From contig CM022677.1 of NCBI GenBank assembly GCA_012295275.1, forward strand, positions 10,975,983 to 11,039,982: DNA of 64,000 nt, written 5' to 3'. This document shows, one piece after another, positions 37,257 to 48,860 of this stretch; position 1 is the stretch's first letter, and every line of letters begins with the position of its first letter. Source of the stretch: Chrysomallon squamiferum. Its lineage: Eukaryota > Mollusca > Gastropoda > Neomphalida > Peltospiridae. Under the pieces are notes generated by a model. That model made no database searches and was not told where the DNA came from. It saw only the letters and a list, made by a program, of their open reading frames with translations. A program made the translations under genes and the position numbers.

Positions 37257-38608
37257 TTTCAGCTAAAAAGGGAGATCACATGTCACTTCTGAGTTCTGTT
37301 TCTGAAAGTCTCAAAACCTTTAAAGAAATTCTTGAGACAGAGATGGATGATATGATCGAGCAACTTCGCCAAGCCGTCGACATCAACGTCGTGGACACTA
37401 CAGAAGAGGTCAGAATGATTGGTAACACACTAATCACAGATTTTACTGCCGCAGTCCACAAAGAACAAGACAGGTTAATAAGAGAAATAGAAAAATCTCA
37501 GAACTTTGTAAACTCAGAAATAGACAAATTATTCAATGAACACAAACATCTGATTGAGGAAAACAAAAAAATGATCAAATTGGGGGAAGATTTGCTGACA
37601 AGAAAATCAGAGTCAGATGTAAAAATTAACATTTTAAAATTCACTAAACTTCAAAACACAACTTCCGAGTTTCTGTCTAAGTCTCGTTCCCGAATAGAAA
37701 AAGCAAAGTTTAAAATAAATCTGATAAAATCTGACAAAAAGGCAGAAATGTCAGTCCACATTGGAGAAATATCCACAAATATCCAAACAGACACACAGAT
37801 AGACAGAGTGACAGACACTCTCAAACACACAGACACCATTAACACAAAAACACAAGACGATGAATTCAAGCCGTTTCTGATTTCCCTGCTGGTGTCAGGT
37901 GCAGACAACAGTAAAATTGTTGTTAGTGATTGTTTCAGTGAATGTGTAAAATGTTTTTGTTTAGAAAGAAAATCACTGATAAAAAGATACAAAACTTCCT
38001 CTCAACCATGGGGTCTTGCTGAATCACGTGATCAGCGGGGTGATGTTGTTGTTGTTGTTGCTCTGCCATGGGAAAGTAAAATATTGTTTTTAAATTTGAA
38101 AAACTTCAAACTGATCAAAACAGTTAAAACTATTAAACGTTATCGGTTTATCGCTGTGTTACCTGGCAACCGTCTCGCGGTCACTGGGTATAATCAGTGC
38201 TTGGACATACTGACAGACAGTGGTCAGCTCATTAATTCTATCTCAACCGATTTGATCCCCAGACCGTCGTGTCTCACAGTTCATGATCAGTGTCTGATTG
38301 TTGTGTCAAAAGGAAACAGTTTAGTTTGTGTGACGTCATCAGGTGACGTCAAGTGGGAGTCACGTGATTCAGACAGACTGAAAGGCTTGACAGGTGTTAC
38401 ATGTGACAGGGAGGGAAATATTTTTGTTTGTGATTTTGATAGAGATTGTGTTGTTCAGTTCTCACGAGGTGGTAACATTACACGTGACATCCTCACACGC
38501 CAGGATGGACTGTCCACACCTTTGTCTGTCTGTTGTGATGACAACAAATTGTACGTGGGAGAGCGCTTCAGCGGAGAAATAAACATATTTACATGGTGTA
38601 AAAAGTAA
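36671..38608 (+). CDS. TRIM-like RING E3 ligase with C-terminal beta-propeller
   Basis: Two exons, 36671-36956 and 37263-38608, join in frame (a serine codon is split by the intron, GTGAGT...TTTCAG) to give 543 residues. Residues 13-57 form a C3HC4 RING finger: C13, C16, C28, H30, C33, C36, C54, C57, with GHSLC and CPFC cores. Residues about 100-245 are a charged coiled coil. From about 310 a six-bladed NHL-like beta-propeller follows (QPWGLAESRDQRGDVVV, DILTDSGQLINSIS, GLTGVTCDREGNIFVCD, LSVCCDDNKLYVGE). RING proteins of this type transfer ubiquitin from an E2, with the coiled coil for dimerisation and the propeller for target or RNA binding. The B-box usual in TRIM proteins is absent. The ATG lies two bases after a TTATTCACAG acceptor, so a 5' UTR intron is likely. 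No stops or shifts: the one intact gene here. Confidence 0.9.
37199..37259. repeat. (TTTA)15 in the RING-gene intron
   Basis: The tetranucleotide run ends at the intron's TTTCAG acceptor and supplies its pyrimidine-rich tract, so repeat length could affect splicing. Confidence 0.9.
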
Positions 38609-38880
38609 ACTTCAAACTGTCTGCTAAGTTAGTTTCACTTTAACTGTTTTGAAGTTGAAAGTCCATAGACATCTTTCTTTACATGAATTGATAAAAGGAT
38701 AATTAGTTATATTATTGATTTACTTATTAATTTAGTTAATTAAGCAATTAATTCAGTTACTTTGTTTAATTTCATCTTTTTTATTAAATATATAAGTAAT
38801 TTCTCTCTCTCCATGTAAACTATTCTGTTAGTTTGTAGTTTATTTCAAGAAATATATATATATACATCCAGTGTAATCAA

Positions 38881-38886
38881 AATAAA
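38881..38886 (+). terminator. Candidate polyadenylation signal of the RING gene
   Basis: AATAAA occurs 273 bases after the stop codon, with a second AATAAAA-like motif (AAATAAAACA) about 13 bases on. In AT-rich DNA such hexamers are common, so this is only the best-placed candidate. Confidence 0.4.
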
Positions 38887-39202
38887 ACTAAAATAAAACA
38901 TTTGTATGATAAAAATAAAATTCTTCTGTCATTATTTTATTTAAATTTTAAATCTATTTTACATTGTTTCTTGATATTCACCTATATATCTATATGTCTG
39001 TCTGTCTGTAAAATATAATTAATGTGTATAATATCAATGTAGTACTCTTACTGTAAATTTATCATTAACAGCTAATACAACTTATAGTTTTTTTTTTTGG
39101 ATGAGTGTTCGAAGCGTACTCAACTATTCTACTTCATTTTTTTTTCTTTTTATTTTGACTGACATACTTTTTAAAATGTTCTCTTCAGACATGGAAAAGA
39201 AG

Positions 39203-39206
<4 letters not shown>

Positions 39207-39299
<93 letters not shown>
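39207..39299. repeat. (CT)46 microsatellite
   Basis: A pure CT run of 93 bases immediately adjoins the CpG-rich tandem repeat that starts at 39300. Confidence 0.95.
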
Positions 39300-39300
<1 letters not shown>

Positions 39301-40062
39301 AGTTGCCTCTAAGTTATTGGTACTCCTTATTCGTTTTCGTTTTCTATTCGCTGTGCTTCCTATTTCTGACCGAACATCCTATATTAAAATATATTATTAT
39401 TGTCTCTATTCATTTCGGCGTCATTACCATTGTATACGACGTTGTTCTCAACGTTCTCTTTTTATTAGCTATTATTCTACCTTATTAGTGTGCACGTCCT
39501 ATATCAAGATATATTATTAGTATATTTCTATTAATGTCGCTGTCGTTGTCATCGTAACGGCGTTGTTCCTAACGTTATTCAAGTACTTGTCGTTATTCTT
39601 TTGCGCTTTTTATTTCCTCATACTTTCTGACGGACGCATCTTAAAATATATTAATGCAATTTCTGTTAATGTCGCCGTCATTGCCGTCGTACCAGCGTTG
39701 TTCTCAACGTTTTGCTGTACTTGTCATTATTATTTTACGCGTTTTTAAATCTGTTATTCCTACCATCCTATCTGGAATATATTGTTACTATTTGCCGTCG
39801 TAATGGCGTTGTTCTTAACGTTCTCGGTGTACTTTTCATTATTCTTTTACGCTTTTTATTCGTTGTTATTCTTACTTTATGACCATACGAATCCTGTATT
39901 AAAATATATTATTATTGTATCTGTTAATGTCGCCGTCGTTGCCGTCGTAAAGGGGTTGTTCTTAATTTCTTACTGTCCCCAACCGATTAAAATATATTAT
40001 TAGTTTTGATTAATATCGCCGTTGTTGTCGTTATAACGGTGTTGTTTCTAACGTTATTACTT
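39300..40062. repeat. CpG-rich tandem repeat, about six 120-135 bp units
   Basis: Each unit has ATTAAAATATATTATTATTG, a CpG-rich stretch (GTTAATGTCGCCGTCGTTGCC, with GTAACGGCG in better copies), CGTTGTTCTCAACGTT, and TTTTACGCTTTTTATT. The AAATATATTA marker recurs near 39382, 39504, 39641, 39774, 39898 and 39987. The CpG density is strikingly above the AT-rich surroundings. The unit contains CGTTGTTCTCAACG, a short inverted repeat. Frames through it are hydrophobic and shift between units, so it is satellite DNA and not a gene. Confidence 0.85.
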
Positions 40063-41805
40063 ACTTAGTTATTAATTAAATTAATTATTTTTGCATGCTT
40101 AGAGGAAAATAATGCAATATTCCTATTGCAATCAATCTTACTGGTCTTATAGAAGTGTTATTATTTACTTCTCTGTTTGTTAAACATAGAAAATAATCTT
40201 ATAGATAGGCATATACTATTCTAACCTATTAATAAATATTATGTTCTGCTTCTAGGACTAATGTTAAATTACTGCTTCAAAAATTTCTTATTTCTATATT
40301 TAAAAATCTATCTGAAAAAAAGAAGCATCAAATTCCACTAGTGTTCATTAAAATAGTTAGACTTTTCAAACAAATCACAAAAACATAATTAAAAATATGG
40401 AGAAATATTTCTATGAACAGTGACAACAATGACAGACTTTCACTGGAATTGTCTCATCTATGAGAAAGGTTTTTATTTTTACTATATGAATCAAATAGAA
40501 ATGTCAACATGAAAACATTAATGAAATATACATATTTATATAATCTGTTCATTCTTTGAGTGTTTGAATGAAAGTAAAATATCTCATTCAGCTGTCTCTC
40601 TCATTCACTTAGCTGTCGTTATAACTTGTCTCTGTCTCATTTGTATCTAACTTGTCTCAGTCTAATTCAGTTGTCTCTGTCATTTGTCTCTGCCTCATTC
40701 ACTTGTTTCTATCTATCTCTATTTATAATTATTTTATTTATTTGTTGTATTTACTGTTTATTATTAATTATTATTTAAGTTTTGTTTTTGTTTTTGCTTT
40801 TGGTTGGATATAGTTAGAAATTAAAGTGAAGAACAGAGCTAGAAGTGACATCACTGTATTTCAAACTCATTGTGCAGCCCAGTTAACTAAATTTTCAGCA
40901 GAATCAAAACAGTCTTAAATTCCACCACAACTTAAGACAAATTTGGACTGTTGACATCTATAGTTTGTTAATCAAATGGTTGTTAGAATGAGCAAAAATA
41001 AATATCAGATTTGTGGTTATTAGTAACTTAATTTTCACTACTAACAGATTTTATAAAAAATATTTAATTATTGTTACTTCACTTAATATTTTATCAAGAG
41101 AGAATGAAAAGTACAACTCACACCAGCTATCTCTAGAGAGAATTCATTTAAATTATGTAAAATAAAGTATTATTTTTATTTTATTATAATTATTATCTTC
41201 TTTAATTATTATTATTATTATTATTATTATATTCCTATTGTTATTTCCATTCTAGTTATTATTGTTATTATTATTACTATTGTTATTATTGTTATTACTA
41301 TTATTACTATTATTATTGTTGTTCTTGTTATTATTATTATCATTGTATTATTATTATTATTATTATAATAATTCTGCCTGTCATTATTCACTGGGTTTCT
41401 TCACTTGGAAATAAAACTAAACAACTTTCTTAGCTGAAATAGATGAGATTTTTTATTGCATACAAAGTAACATTAAACATGATAATGCCCATTTAACAAT
41501 TTGTAAACTTTACCATCATGATCATGTCTGCTTCATCATAAAGTAACTAATCACACCAGCCCACAAAAACATTTACATATTATTTCAGATTCAGTATGTG
41601 CCTTTACAATGTCTTTGTGTACGTTTCTACCAAATGCCAAATGGGAAATTTAATTAAATTTAAATACATTTGAGAAATGAGAAATTTCCACCAAATGAGA
41701 AATTTATATCATCTAAAATATATTTAAATAAATATGTTGACACAATCTAATTTTAATGAATTTTTGTTTGAGACAGGAGCTGACAAAAGGGAAATTTACA
41801 TATAT
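40063..41805. other. Non-coding stretch
   Basis: AT-rich with a tract of ATT/GTT triplets at 41195-41370 and a degenerate TTGTCTCTGTCTCATT-like repeat at about 40590-40720. No gene seen. Confidence 0.55.
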
Positions 41806-42717
41806 TTAAAACATCTCACTCTCCTGCAGAACACACAACATTTCATCTGTCATCTGATCAGAGTAGTTAATAGCCAACTGCAGCGCTGTGTTGTTAGACT
41901 CATACTTCCCCATCAACACCGTCAACCTCTCCAAGTAAGACTTGCTCTCATTCAGTGTCAGGTTAGCCAAGTCATTCTGTGACTTGAGGTGGTCAATTTT
42001 GCTCTGAAGTCTTTCAAACTCAATTTCAAACTCTTTAACTTTGGTTTCTCATCTCAGAACCACACTTGTACAAAGTCTGAACAATTTCCTGCATGTTAGA
42101 ACAGCCCTGTAAACTCTGCACTAAATGTTCGACTAATTTCATATTTGGAAGCTGAAGTAGAAAAAATAAGCAACGTTTAAATTCAGTTAAAATCATATTG
42201 GATGTCATGAAAAATAATATATCAATGACTTATTCTGTGTTATTTTCTTAAAAATCTATTTATTTTAGTTGATTTGAAACAGTATTACCTTAAAGCCAGA
42301 AATATAAGGTTAAAAATAATGAATAATAATTATGTATTATTGTTAAAACTGTATTTATTTGTGTTATTTGATTTGAAATGACTGTAGTTGGAAAACATTT
42401 GTAAATTTAAGAATCCATTAAATTCATACTTGAAATATTGAAAAATATGTCAGTGAATCATTTTCTGTCAATTTCTTTTTTATTGTGAGGTGATATGATT
42501 TGAAATTACCACCATAAAAAAACAAAACAAAAAGAAAAAAAGACTTTAATGAATTAAAACATCATACTGGAAATTATGAAAAACATGTCTATAAGTTATA
42601 CAGTATCACTGCAAACTTTTAATTTTGTTTTTCACATTTATTCAGTCAGATAACAATATACTGTCAGTATATTCCAATTTAAGTTTTAAATGTGTTAAGC
42701 ATAAGATTTGCTAAAAA

Positions 42718-42765
<48 letters not shown>

Positions 42766-44051
42766 AAGAACAAAAAAAAAGGATAAATGATTTGACAAAT
42801 GAATTAGAACAGATTAAAATGATGTTAAATATAAAATTATCTGATTTGATTCTTTTCTCTTTGTTTTATTGGGATACAAACACCAATGTGAACACAGACA
42901 TATAAAGAAAGAAAGCAAAATGAGATTTACCCCAAGGGAGGTAATTTCAGCACCAAGAATCTGTCTGTCTCCAGCACATATTTTTAGTTTCTTCAGTTGT
43001 GCTATTTTAGCTACAGGAAACTGATCACTGCCTTCAGTGGTCCTGTGAATTAAATAAATAAATAAATAAATACAAATATTTACCTAACTTAAATAATGCT
43101 ACACTGTCAAATACTTTTAATAAGTAAATAAGCAGCAAATCATATGACATACAATAAAAAGAAATATACAAAGTAAAAATAATAATAATAATAATAATAC
43201 ACAAGTTTTTCACATATATATATATATCCATTTTCAATTCCTTATTTCCTGAATTTGTATATTCTCAAAGTTCCATATATAAAAATAAATACAACATACA
43301 AATGTGTCTATCTCCATTGATTCCTTTATAGCGATGAATAACAAATGTTTATTTATACCTCTCTCCTGTATTCACTTGTGACTTTGTTGGTGTTGATATT
43401 TGACTGTTCATGGAACTAGAAGACAAATCTGTCAGAGGTAACTTATCCTGTAACTCTTTCAACTGTAACAAAAATGTAACAATTTATTCTCTCTTTAAAT
43501 GTAACAGTTTATTCTGTAACTCTTTAAACTATAACGTAATTGTAACAGTTTATTCTCTATCTCTTTCAACTGCTATAAAAATGCAAGTTTCAATTGTAAC
43601 AAAAATGTAACAATTTATCCTGTAACTCTTAAAAATGTAACAAAAGCCATATTATATAACTGAAGGAAAATGGAGTCTTAATAATTAAGATTACTTATGT
43701 TTTGTGTTTTAATTCTATCTACAAATAAAAATGTAAATATAATCATTATGCAGAGTTACCTTTCTTTTCAACTTCTCCCTGTCATCATTAATATGTTCAA
43801 TATGGCTACGTAGCTGTATAAGTTCTAGTTCTTGTCTGCCTGTCTGTTCTTGTAGAGCATTGTTTTCTACTCGCAGTGAGTTCACCTCCTCCTGCAGATA
43901 CTTTGAGCATTGTGATTTTCAGCATCTTCTTTGAGATGTTGAACGACGTTGCGATCATCAGACACATTGTGGAGGGGAAAGTATTTTCTTTCTGCAATGG
44001 CTGACTCCAGTTCTGTGACAACTCAGGAAAATTCTGCGTTTATTTCATTAC
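41806..44051 (-). pseudogene. MCC (mutated in colorectal cancer) homologue, partial and broken
   Basis: Four minus-strand exons, in gene order: 44051-43760 (LQEEVNSLRVENNALQEQ, HINDDREKLKRK), 43462-43359 (LKELQDKLPLTDLSSSSMNS), 43042-42931 (FPVAKIAQLKKLK, then RQILGAEITSLG) and 42151-41806 (LVEHLVQSLQGCSNMQEIVQ, SKIDHLKSQNDLANLTLNES, GKYESNNTALQLAINYSDQ). Order, phases and wording match the central coiled-coil region of MCC, a scaffold acting in Wnt signalling and cell migration. Exons 2 and 3 join perfectly. Breaks are a TGA in exon 1, a one-base shift near 43905, another near 42046, and a TAA at 41806, after which the C-terminal half with its PDZ-binding tail is missing. Vertebrate MCC is about 830 residues; roughly 250 are represented here. 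Confidence 0.82.
42720..42764. repeat. (TG)22 microsatellite
   Basis: A pure TG run within an intron-like interval of the MCC pseudogene. Confidence 0.95.
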
Positions 44052-44602
44052 CTATTTCTAAAAAAAAAAAATATATATATTTTTAAATTAATTTATAATT
44101 ATTCTCAATTATAATTTGGGTATATACAGTTATTTTGTACTTTTTTTTAATTCATTCTGACAGTAAGTAAATGAGTAATGTTTCATTATAAGTTTAAATT
44201 GTATTAAAATCAATGAAGAACAGCAAACTCGTGATATTTTACAATTGAAAAATAACAAACCTGTACTGTTTCATTTATGTGATTGAATTGCATTAAAAAA
44301 ACACTGAAGAACAGCAAACACACTTTAAACTGAATAATGACAAACTTATAATATTTCATTATGTTTTCAGCTACACTATACTGTTTCATTACATTTTTAA
44401 ATTGCATTAAAAACAGTGAAGAACAGCAAACTCATATTATATATTATTTCACATCTGTCTAAAACTACTGACCTGATGACATTAATCTGCAGTTATTATG
44501 TAATTCCACATGTAATTTTGTCTCAGTATTGCATACTCACAAACACATGCACACACAGACATAAACAGGGGGTGGGAAATCAATCTACTGGACCACACTT
44601 AC

Positions 44603-44623
44603 CTTTAACAGCAAACCTGCCAT
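44603..44623 (-). CDS. Mini first exon (7 codons), copy C1
   Basis: On the minus strand an ATG at 44623 opens MAGLLLK and ends at a strong GTAAGTG donor. The counterpart in C2 (53837-53857) reads MADLLLK with the same donor. Its place upstream of the MCC-like exons suggests it might have been a first exon for that locus, but the phase to the exon at 44051 is not compatible. It may just be a chance ATG. Confidence 0.25.
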
Positions 44624-45250
44624 GACAACAATTACTACTGACAGCTACATCTACCAACAGACAGAAATGAGGTCACAGTTACCTGAGTGTGGCCTCTGAC
44701 AGAACTGCAGACACACAACAAAATGTACACAGTGACATAACTCAAGTCATTAGCATGCAGCTACTGCAGTGTCCATCACCATAGAAACTCCAGCCAGTTC
44801 TCATACCTCGCAAAACATGTAAACTTTCAGCAACTACTTGAAACACAATCAAAACTGCACTTCACTTATCAACATGCTAGACTCAGCTGCCACTAAACAC
44901 AAACCTAAAACCAAAAACTGCATTAACAAAAATAGACAACACATACAGTGGATAATCACATCTTGTAAATACTTTTTACCAAAAATCACACTGCCTGACA
45001 GTCTCATCTTAGAATAAAACATACAAGACTTGAAATACTGACAAAAACCTACAGATACTAAAATACTGTGTTAAAATCCATCTCATCAAGGATCTAGGCC
45101 CTGATCAACCCTTTAAAACACACCTTTCACTACAATCTAGTTTTTAAACAACAGTCAGCCATATTGAAATGGAGACTGGAGTGGGTGAATGTTGCAATCA
45201 GCAAATAGTAAAGAAATAAAATCAATATTAGTTACACCTTTCATCATCAA

Positions 45251-45520
45251 AACCCAAAATCATTTTAGTAAGAAACTACAAAACAACCTTACCAGACTCA
45301 GAATCAGCTACTCCACCAATCTAAACACAATCAAATTAAACCATAAAATCATTTTAGTAACAAACTATATAACAACCTTACCAAACTCAGAATCAGCTAC
45401 TTCACCAAGCTAAACACAATCAAATTCAACCATAAAATCATTTTAGTAACAAACTACATAACAACATTACCAAACTCAGAATCAGCTACTCCACCAATCT
45501 AAACACAATCAAATTCAAAC
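45251..45520. repeat. 89-bp tandem repeat, three units (C1 only)
   Basis: Units start at 45256, 45345 and 45434 with AAAATCATTTTAGTAA and end in CTCCACCAATCTAAACACAA-like sequence. C2 has a single unit at about 54657, so the expansion postdates the duplication or C2 contracted. Confidence 0.9.
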
Positions 45521-45851
45521 ACAAAATATACACAACACCAAACTGTAGCTGTGGAATTTCTGAAACCATGAAACATTACTTATTTCTCTGTACCAATTTT
45601 TCTGGGCTGTTTGGAATGTGAACTTTCTGTACTGACAAGTGAAACTGAAGAAGATAGCTTTTTCTTAAAAATAAAATGAAAACAAAATTTATAATAACAA
45701 ACAAAAACATACTGCAATATAAAATCAATTAATCTAAGAATTAATACAATATCCTTAAAATTATATTTACTCCTTTAAATATATTTCAGAACAGATTCCA
45801 GTAAATATCACTTAATCTGTTAGAAAAATTACACATTATTCAAATGAATTC

Positions 45852-46131
45852 TTACCCTGTGCAATAGCAGTCGGTTGATTCTCCCTCCAAAGTGAAGATT
45901 CAATCTCACATGCAGACTGTAGTTTCAAATTTCTCCCTTTGAATCCTGCGACTGACTCAGACAAAATTAATCATAATCTTGAGGAAAATGCTGCAGAAAT
46001 TGAATTATTCTTTCTCTGTCTTCACATGTGTGAATTAATTTTCTTCTGCCAGATTTCTTTTCTCTCTCAGAGTTACCCCACTCAGTTTGCAATGATCTGA
46101 GTTTGTTCTGACTAATGCTGTAAACAAACAA
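45852..46131 (-). pseudogene. Unidentified gene remnant in C1, second exon
   Basis: The minus strand reads NKLRSLQTEWGNSEREKKS, then DRERIIQFLQHFPQDYD before a TAA. A different frame continues SESVAGFKGRNLKLQSACE and SLWRENQPTAIAQ up to a GTAAG donor at about 45856. Charged helical segments are visible. C2 (about 55450-55690) has the same features with a deletion of about 40 bp. The combination looks like an exon with a disabling shift. The family is not recognised. Confidence 0.35.
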
Positions 46132-46568
46132 TAAAAGATATAAGCAGACACCAGTAACCCCCACACACATCCACACACATCCAAATGTCCTCTATAAATG
46201 AAGGAGAAATTACAAATTACTTGCTGCTTAAATAGGAAAAATACTAATGAAAAAACCCATACAAGTTCTCTCTGCTTTGTTCATTGGACTGCTTTGAAGA
46301 ACTCCCAGAAATATCAGATCTTTTTCAGCAGCAAAACAAAAAAATAATCTGAATTCTTATAATACTTATACAGTGGTAAATTATTTGAAATAACTGTCCT
46401 AATTCAGATGACAAAAATTTCTTATTTATAAAAATCATTTTAATGAGTCTTGTTTATCCAGATAAAATATATTACAACTGATTTGACACTTAAAATGTTC
46501 TTATTTCCATAATTAATTCTATCACAGTCATTAACTTGAATAAATAATATTATTTTTGAAGAACTTAC

Positions 46569-46607
46569 TTTTTTCTTCTTCTTCTTATGATTATCTATTA
46601 CTGACAT
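46569..46607 (-). CDS. Possible first exon, 13 codons, lysine-rich
   Basis: The minus strand ATG at 46607 opens MSVIDNHKKKKKK and ends exactly at a GTAAGT donor in phase 0. The exon that follows in gene order starts NKLRSLQTEW, also phase 0, so the two can be joined. In C2 the equivalent frame is broken by a TAG at codon 4. The basic tail resembles a nuclear-localisation stretch, but the parent protein is unknown. Confidence 0.35.
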
Positions 46608-46689
46608 TTTCAACTTGAGACAAATGTCTTTTGAAGCTGATGATTATGCACGTTATGTCAGTAAGCACAAGGCTCGAAATAAACGATTG

Positions 46690-47128
46690 CAATATTATTT
46701 CACCAAATTCTTTACAATTAAACAAGTGAGTTTTGTTTATGAAATTAGGACCGATATTTAGTGCAATTTGGCAGAGAAGTCTGCATTCCTAGATCATTGC
46801 AAGACGCCGTAAGGCATAACGCCGTACTGACGGTTTTCTCGCTTTAAAATGTATTTTTATGTCATTAAACGGAAGAATATCATGTTTTACATTCATATTT
46901 GGTTTTGTTATTTAATTTTTCAAAAATGTTTATACTATAAAATTATATTTTTGAAAAGCTGAAAGACCGCGATTATTTTAGATGCATCCCGTAGCAAAAA
47001 ATAGTCAAAACGGCGACTGTTCAGCAACAGCTACAAAAGCATTACCTATGTATAAGTCGACCCCCAAAATATTACCTTAATATAGTCTCCCAACAATTCG
47101 ACTTATACACAAGTATATACGGTATGTG
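46690..47128. mobile_element. Possible pogo/Tigger-like terminal fragment
   Basis: The right end carries GTATAAGTCGACCCCCAAAA (47050) and, 50 bp on, its inverted counterpart TTCGACTTATACACAAGTA followed by TATACGG and TA. Opposed TAAGTCGA motifs at an element end are typical of pogo/Tigger-type DNA transposons. Composition (46760-47060) is less AT-rich than the flanks. No transposase and no left end were identified. Confidence 0.35.
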
Positions 47129-47227
47129 ATGTTATATGATTCATAGTGGAAACTGCGCTCGTTTTACAAAATAAATGTGATAACTGTATACATAATGGAA
47201 TATCATTTAAGTTTTCTTCTATTTTTC

Positions 47228-47275
<48 letters not shown>
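47228..47275. repeat. (AAT)n microsatellite
   Basis: An uninterrupted AAT triplet run of about 48 bases; no coding content. Confidence 0.95.
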
Positions 47276-47278
<3 letters not shown>

Positions 47279-47628
47279 TAAAAATTAAAATAAACTGAAA
47301 GTACGCTCTGTATTTCCCAAATTAAGGGTATTCTGTACAATCGACGTTCTTACTTGAAATTATCATTTTAATCTATAGTGTAATATAAGTTATGACGTTA
47401 ATGTTGAGCGACGGCTACATTACTAGAACTATTAACAATATATTTTAATACAGGACACTGATTGCAGTACTTAGTAAAAGGCAAAATAATATATTTTTTA
47501 TTTTTTCAGACCATGTTTTCAGACGTATATCAAAGATTGGTATATTCCTGGACAGTAATAAGCAAGTTATTGTAGTGTAAATTGTAAGCTTTGTTATTTT
47601 ATTTGGTGCATTAATATAGATAATGAGA

Positions 47629-48149
47629 AGAAAGAAAAAGTAGGGGGGGGGGAAATAACAACACCGTGTATTTGAAGATCACGGTAAACAATTGGTTAAT
47701 AATGAGATAAAAAAAACAAAAAAAAAAAAGAAAAAAAAAAGAAAAAAAAAAGAAAAAAAACTAAAACTAACTAAATAAAAGAAGAACCACATCGATTTAT
47801 AATTAGTACGTATATTTTAATAACGGTTGTTATGCTCCTTTATTTTATTTTTTTTATTTTTTTGAACATTATTTTTATTTTTGTTTTATTTATTTATTTA
47901 TTTATTTTTTATTTTTAGTGTAGTAGTTGCGGAAAAGTGCGGGATGATTATCGGTCTTCAGGGATTTACCTTCTTAATTGACGTTCGAAGAATCTTCTAC
48001 AGAACTGGGGTAATCGCATTATAATTTCATTTTGTGAAGGTATTACTATTTATTATTATAATTGATAATGCGTTTGGATTTCTTTCGTTTTATTTAATTA
48101 TAATTTAAAAGTCATAGACATGATGGCAGCCATATTATTTGGGAACAAT

Positions 48150-48170
<21 letters not shown>
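47629..48170. promoter_or_regulatory. Duplicated promoter-like block with YY1-type motif, copy 1
   Basis: Shares with 63119-63405 the strings GGAAATAACAACACCGTGTA, ATCGATTTATAATTAGTACG, GTAGTTGCGGAAAA and GCGGGATGAT, and a palindromic ATGATGGCAGCCAT at about 48120 followed by GGGAACAATAATTAT. The GCCAT-centred palindrome matches the YY1 core on both strands. It lies 0.7 kb upstream of the CAMSAP coiled-coil exon. It could be a duplicated core promoter or an uncharacterised repeat. Confidence 0.45.
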
Positions 48171-48180
<10 letters not shown>

Positions 48181-48424
48181 ATATTTTTTCAAAAAACGAC
48201 ACTCGATTAATAATAACATTCACCAGTGGTTGTACTAATGGGAACATCATAAACAACGTCATATAAAGTCTCTAATTTTGTTTTACCAATCATGATGTAT
48301 CAGCCTATCAGGGGCAAATTTTGAGTGGCCAGTAATTAAATTTGTTTTAAAATAAATTGACTTGTTTAGCACACACCAAAGGAAACAACACAGAACAACT
48401 TAGAGAACATTTTAAATTTTATTA

Positions 48425-48474
<50 letters not shown>

Positions 48475-48568
48475 TTAATTATTATTTTTTTGAAATAAAC
48501 TAATAAAACTATTAAAAGAAAATATGCTAATTTTGTTTGACAGGTTGTTTTCTGTCAGTTTATTTATG

Positions 48569-48613
<45 letters not shown>
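48425..48613. repeat. (ATT)n and (CA)n microsatellites
   Basis: (ATT)n at about 48422-48475 and (CA)21 at 48572-48613, in a non-coding T-rich stretch that leads to the acceptor of the exon at 48861. Confidence 0.95.
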
Positions 48614-48615
<2 letters not shown>

Positions 48616-48860
48616 TAATTTGTTATCCTCAGTGATAACTGTTCTTTGTAACCCTTCTTTTCTTAATGGAAATTTTATTTTATTAATCAACGTTTTGTTT
48701 TGTTGTATTTCCTTTTTGTTTTTAATCATCTTCTTATTATTATTACTAATTTTTATTATTTTGTGTTTTATTTTTTATTATTATTATTTTTTTAATCTTT
48801 ATTATTATTATTCATTTTATTTTTCATTATTAATATGTGTTTATATTTGATGTTTTCTAG

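Larger units (their letters stand above)
44530..46685. repeat. Segmental duplication C1 (partner 53758-56258)
   Basis: Colinear, high-identity match to C2 in the same orientation, about 9.2 kb apart. Shared anchors include GACCACACTTACCTTTAACA (44591/53826), GAGTGTGGCCTCTGACAGA (44685/53919), GAAGATAGCTTTTTCTTAAA (about 45650/55245), and TTATGTCAGTAAGCACAAGG (about 46653/56231). C1 lacks about 370 bp present in C2 and has an extra tandem expansion. Both copies end at the start of an hAT-like terminus (AAGGCTCGAAAT). Confidence 0.9.

Noticed and set aside
37276-37992. Minus-strand frames opposite the RING gene
   Set aside because: Shadows of the plus-strand coding exon, without motifs.
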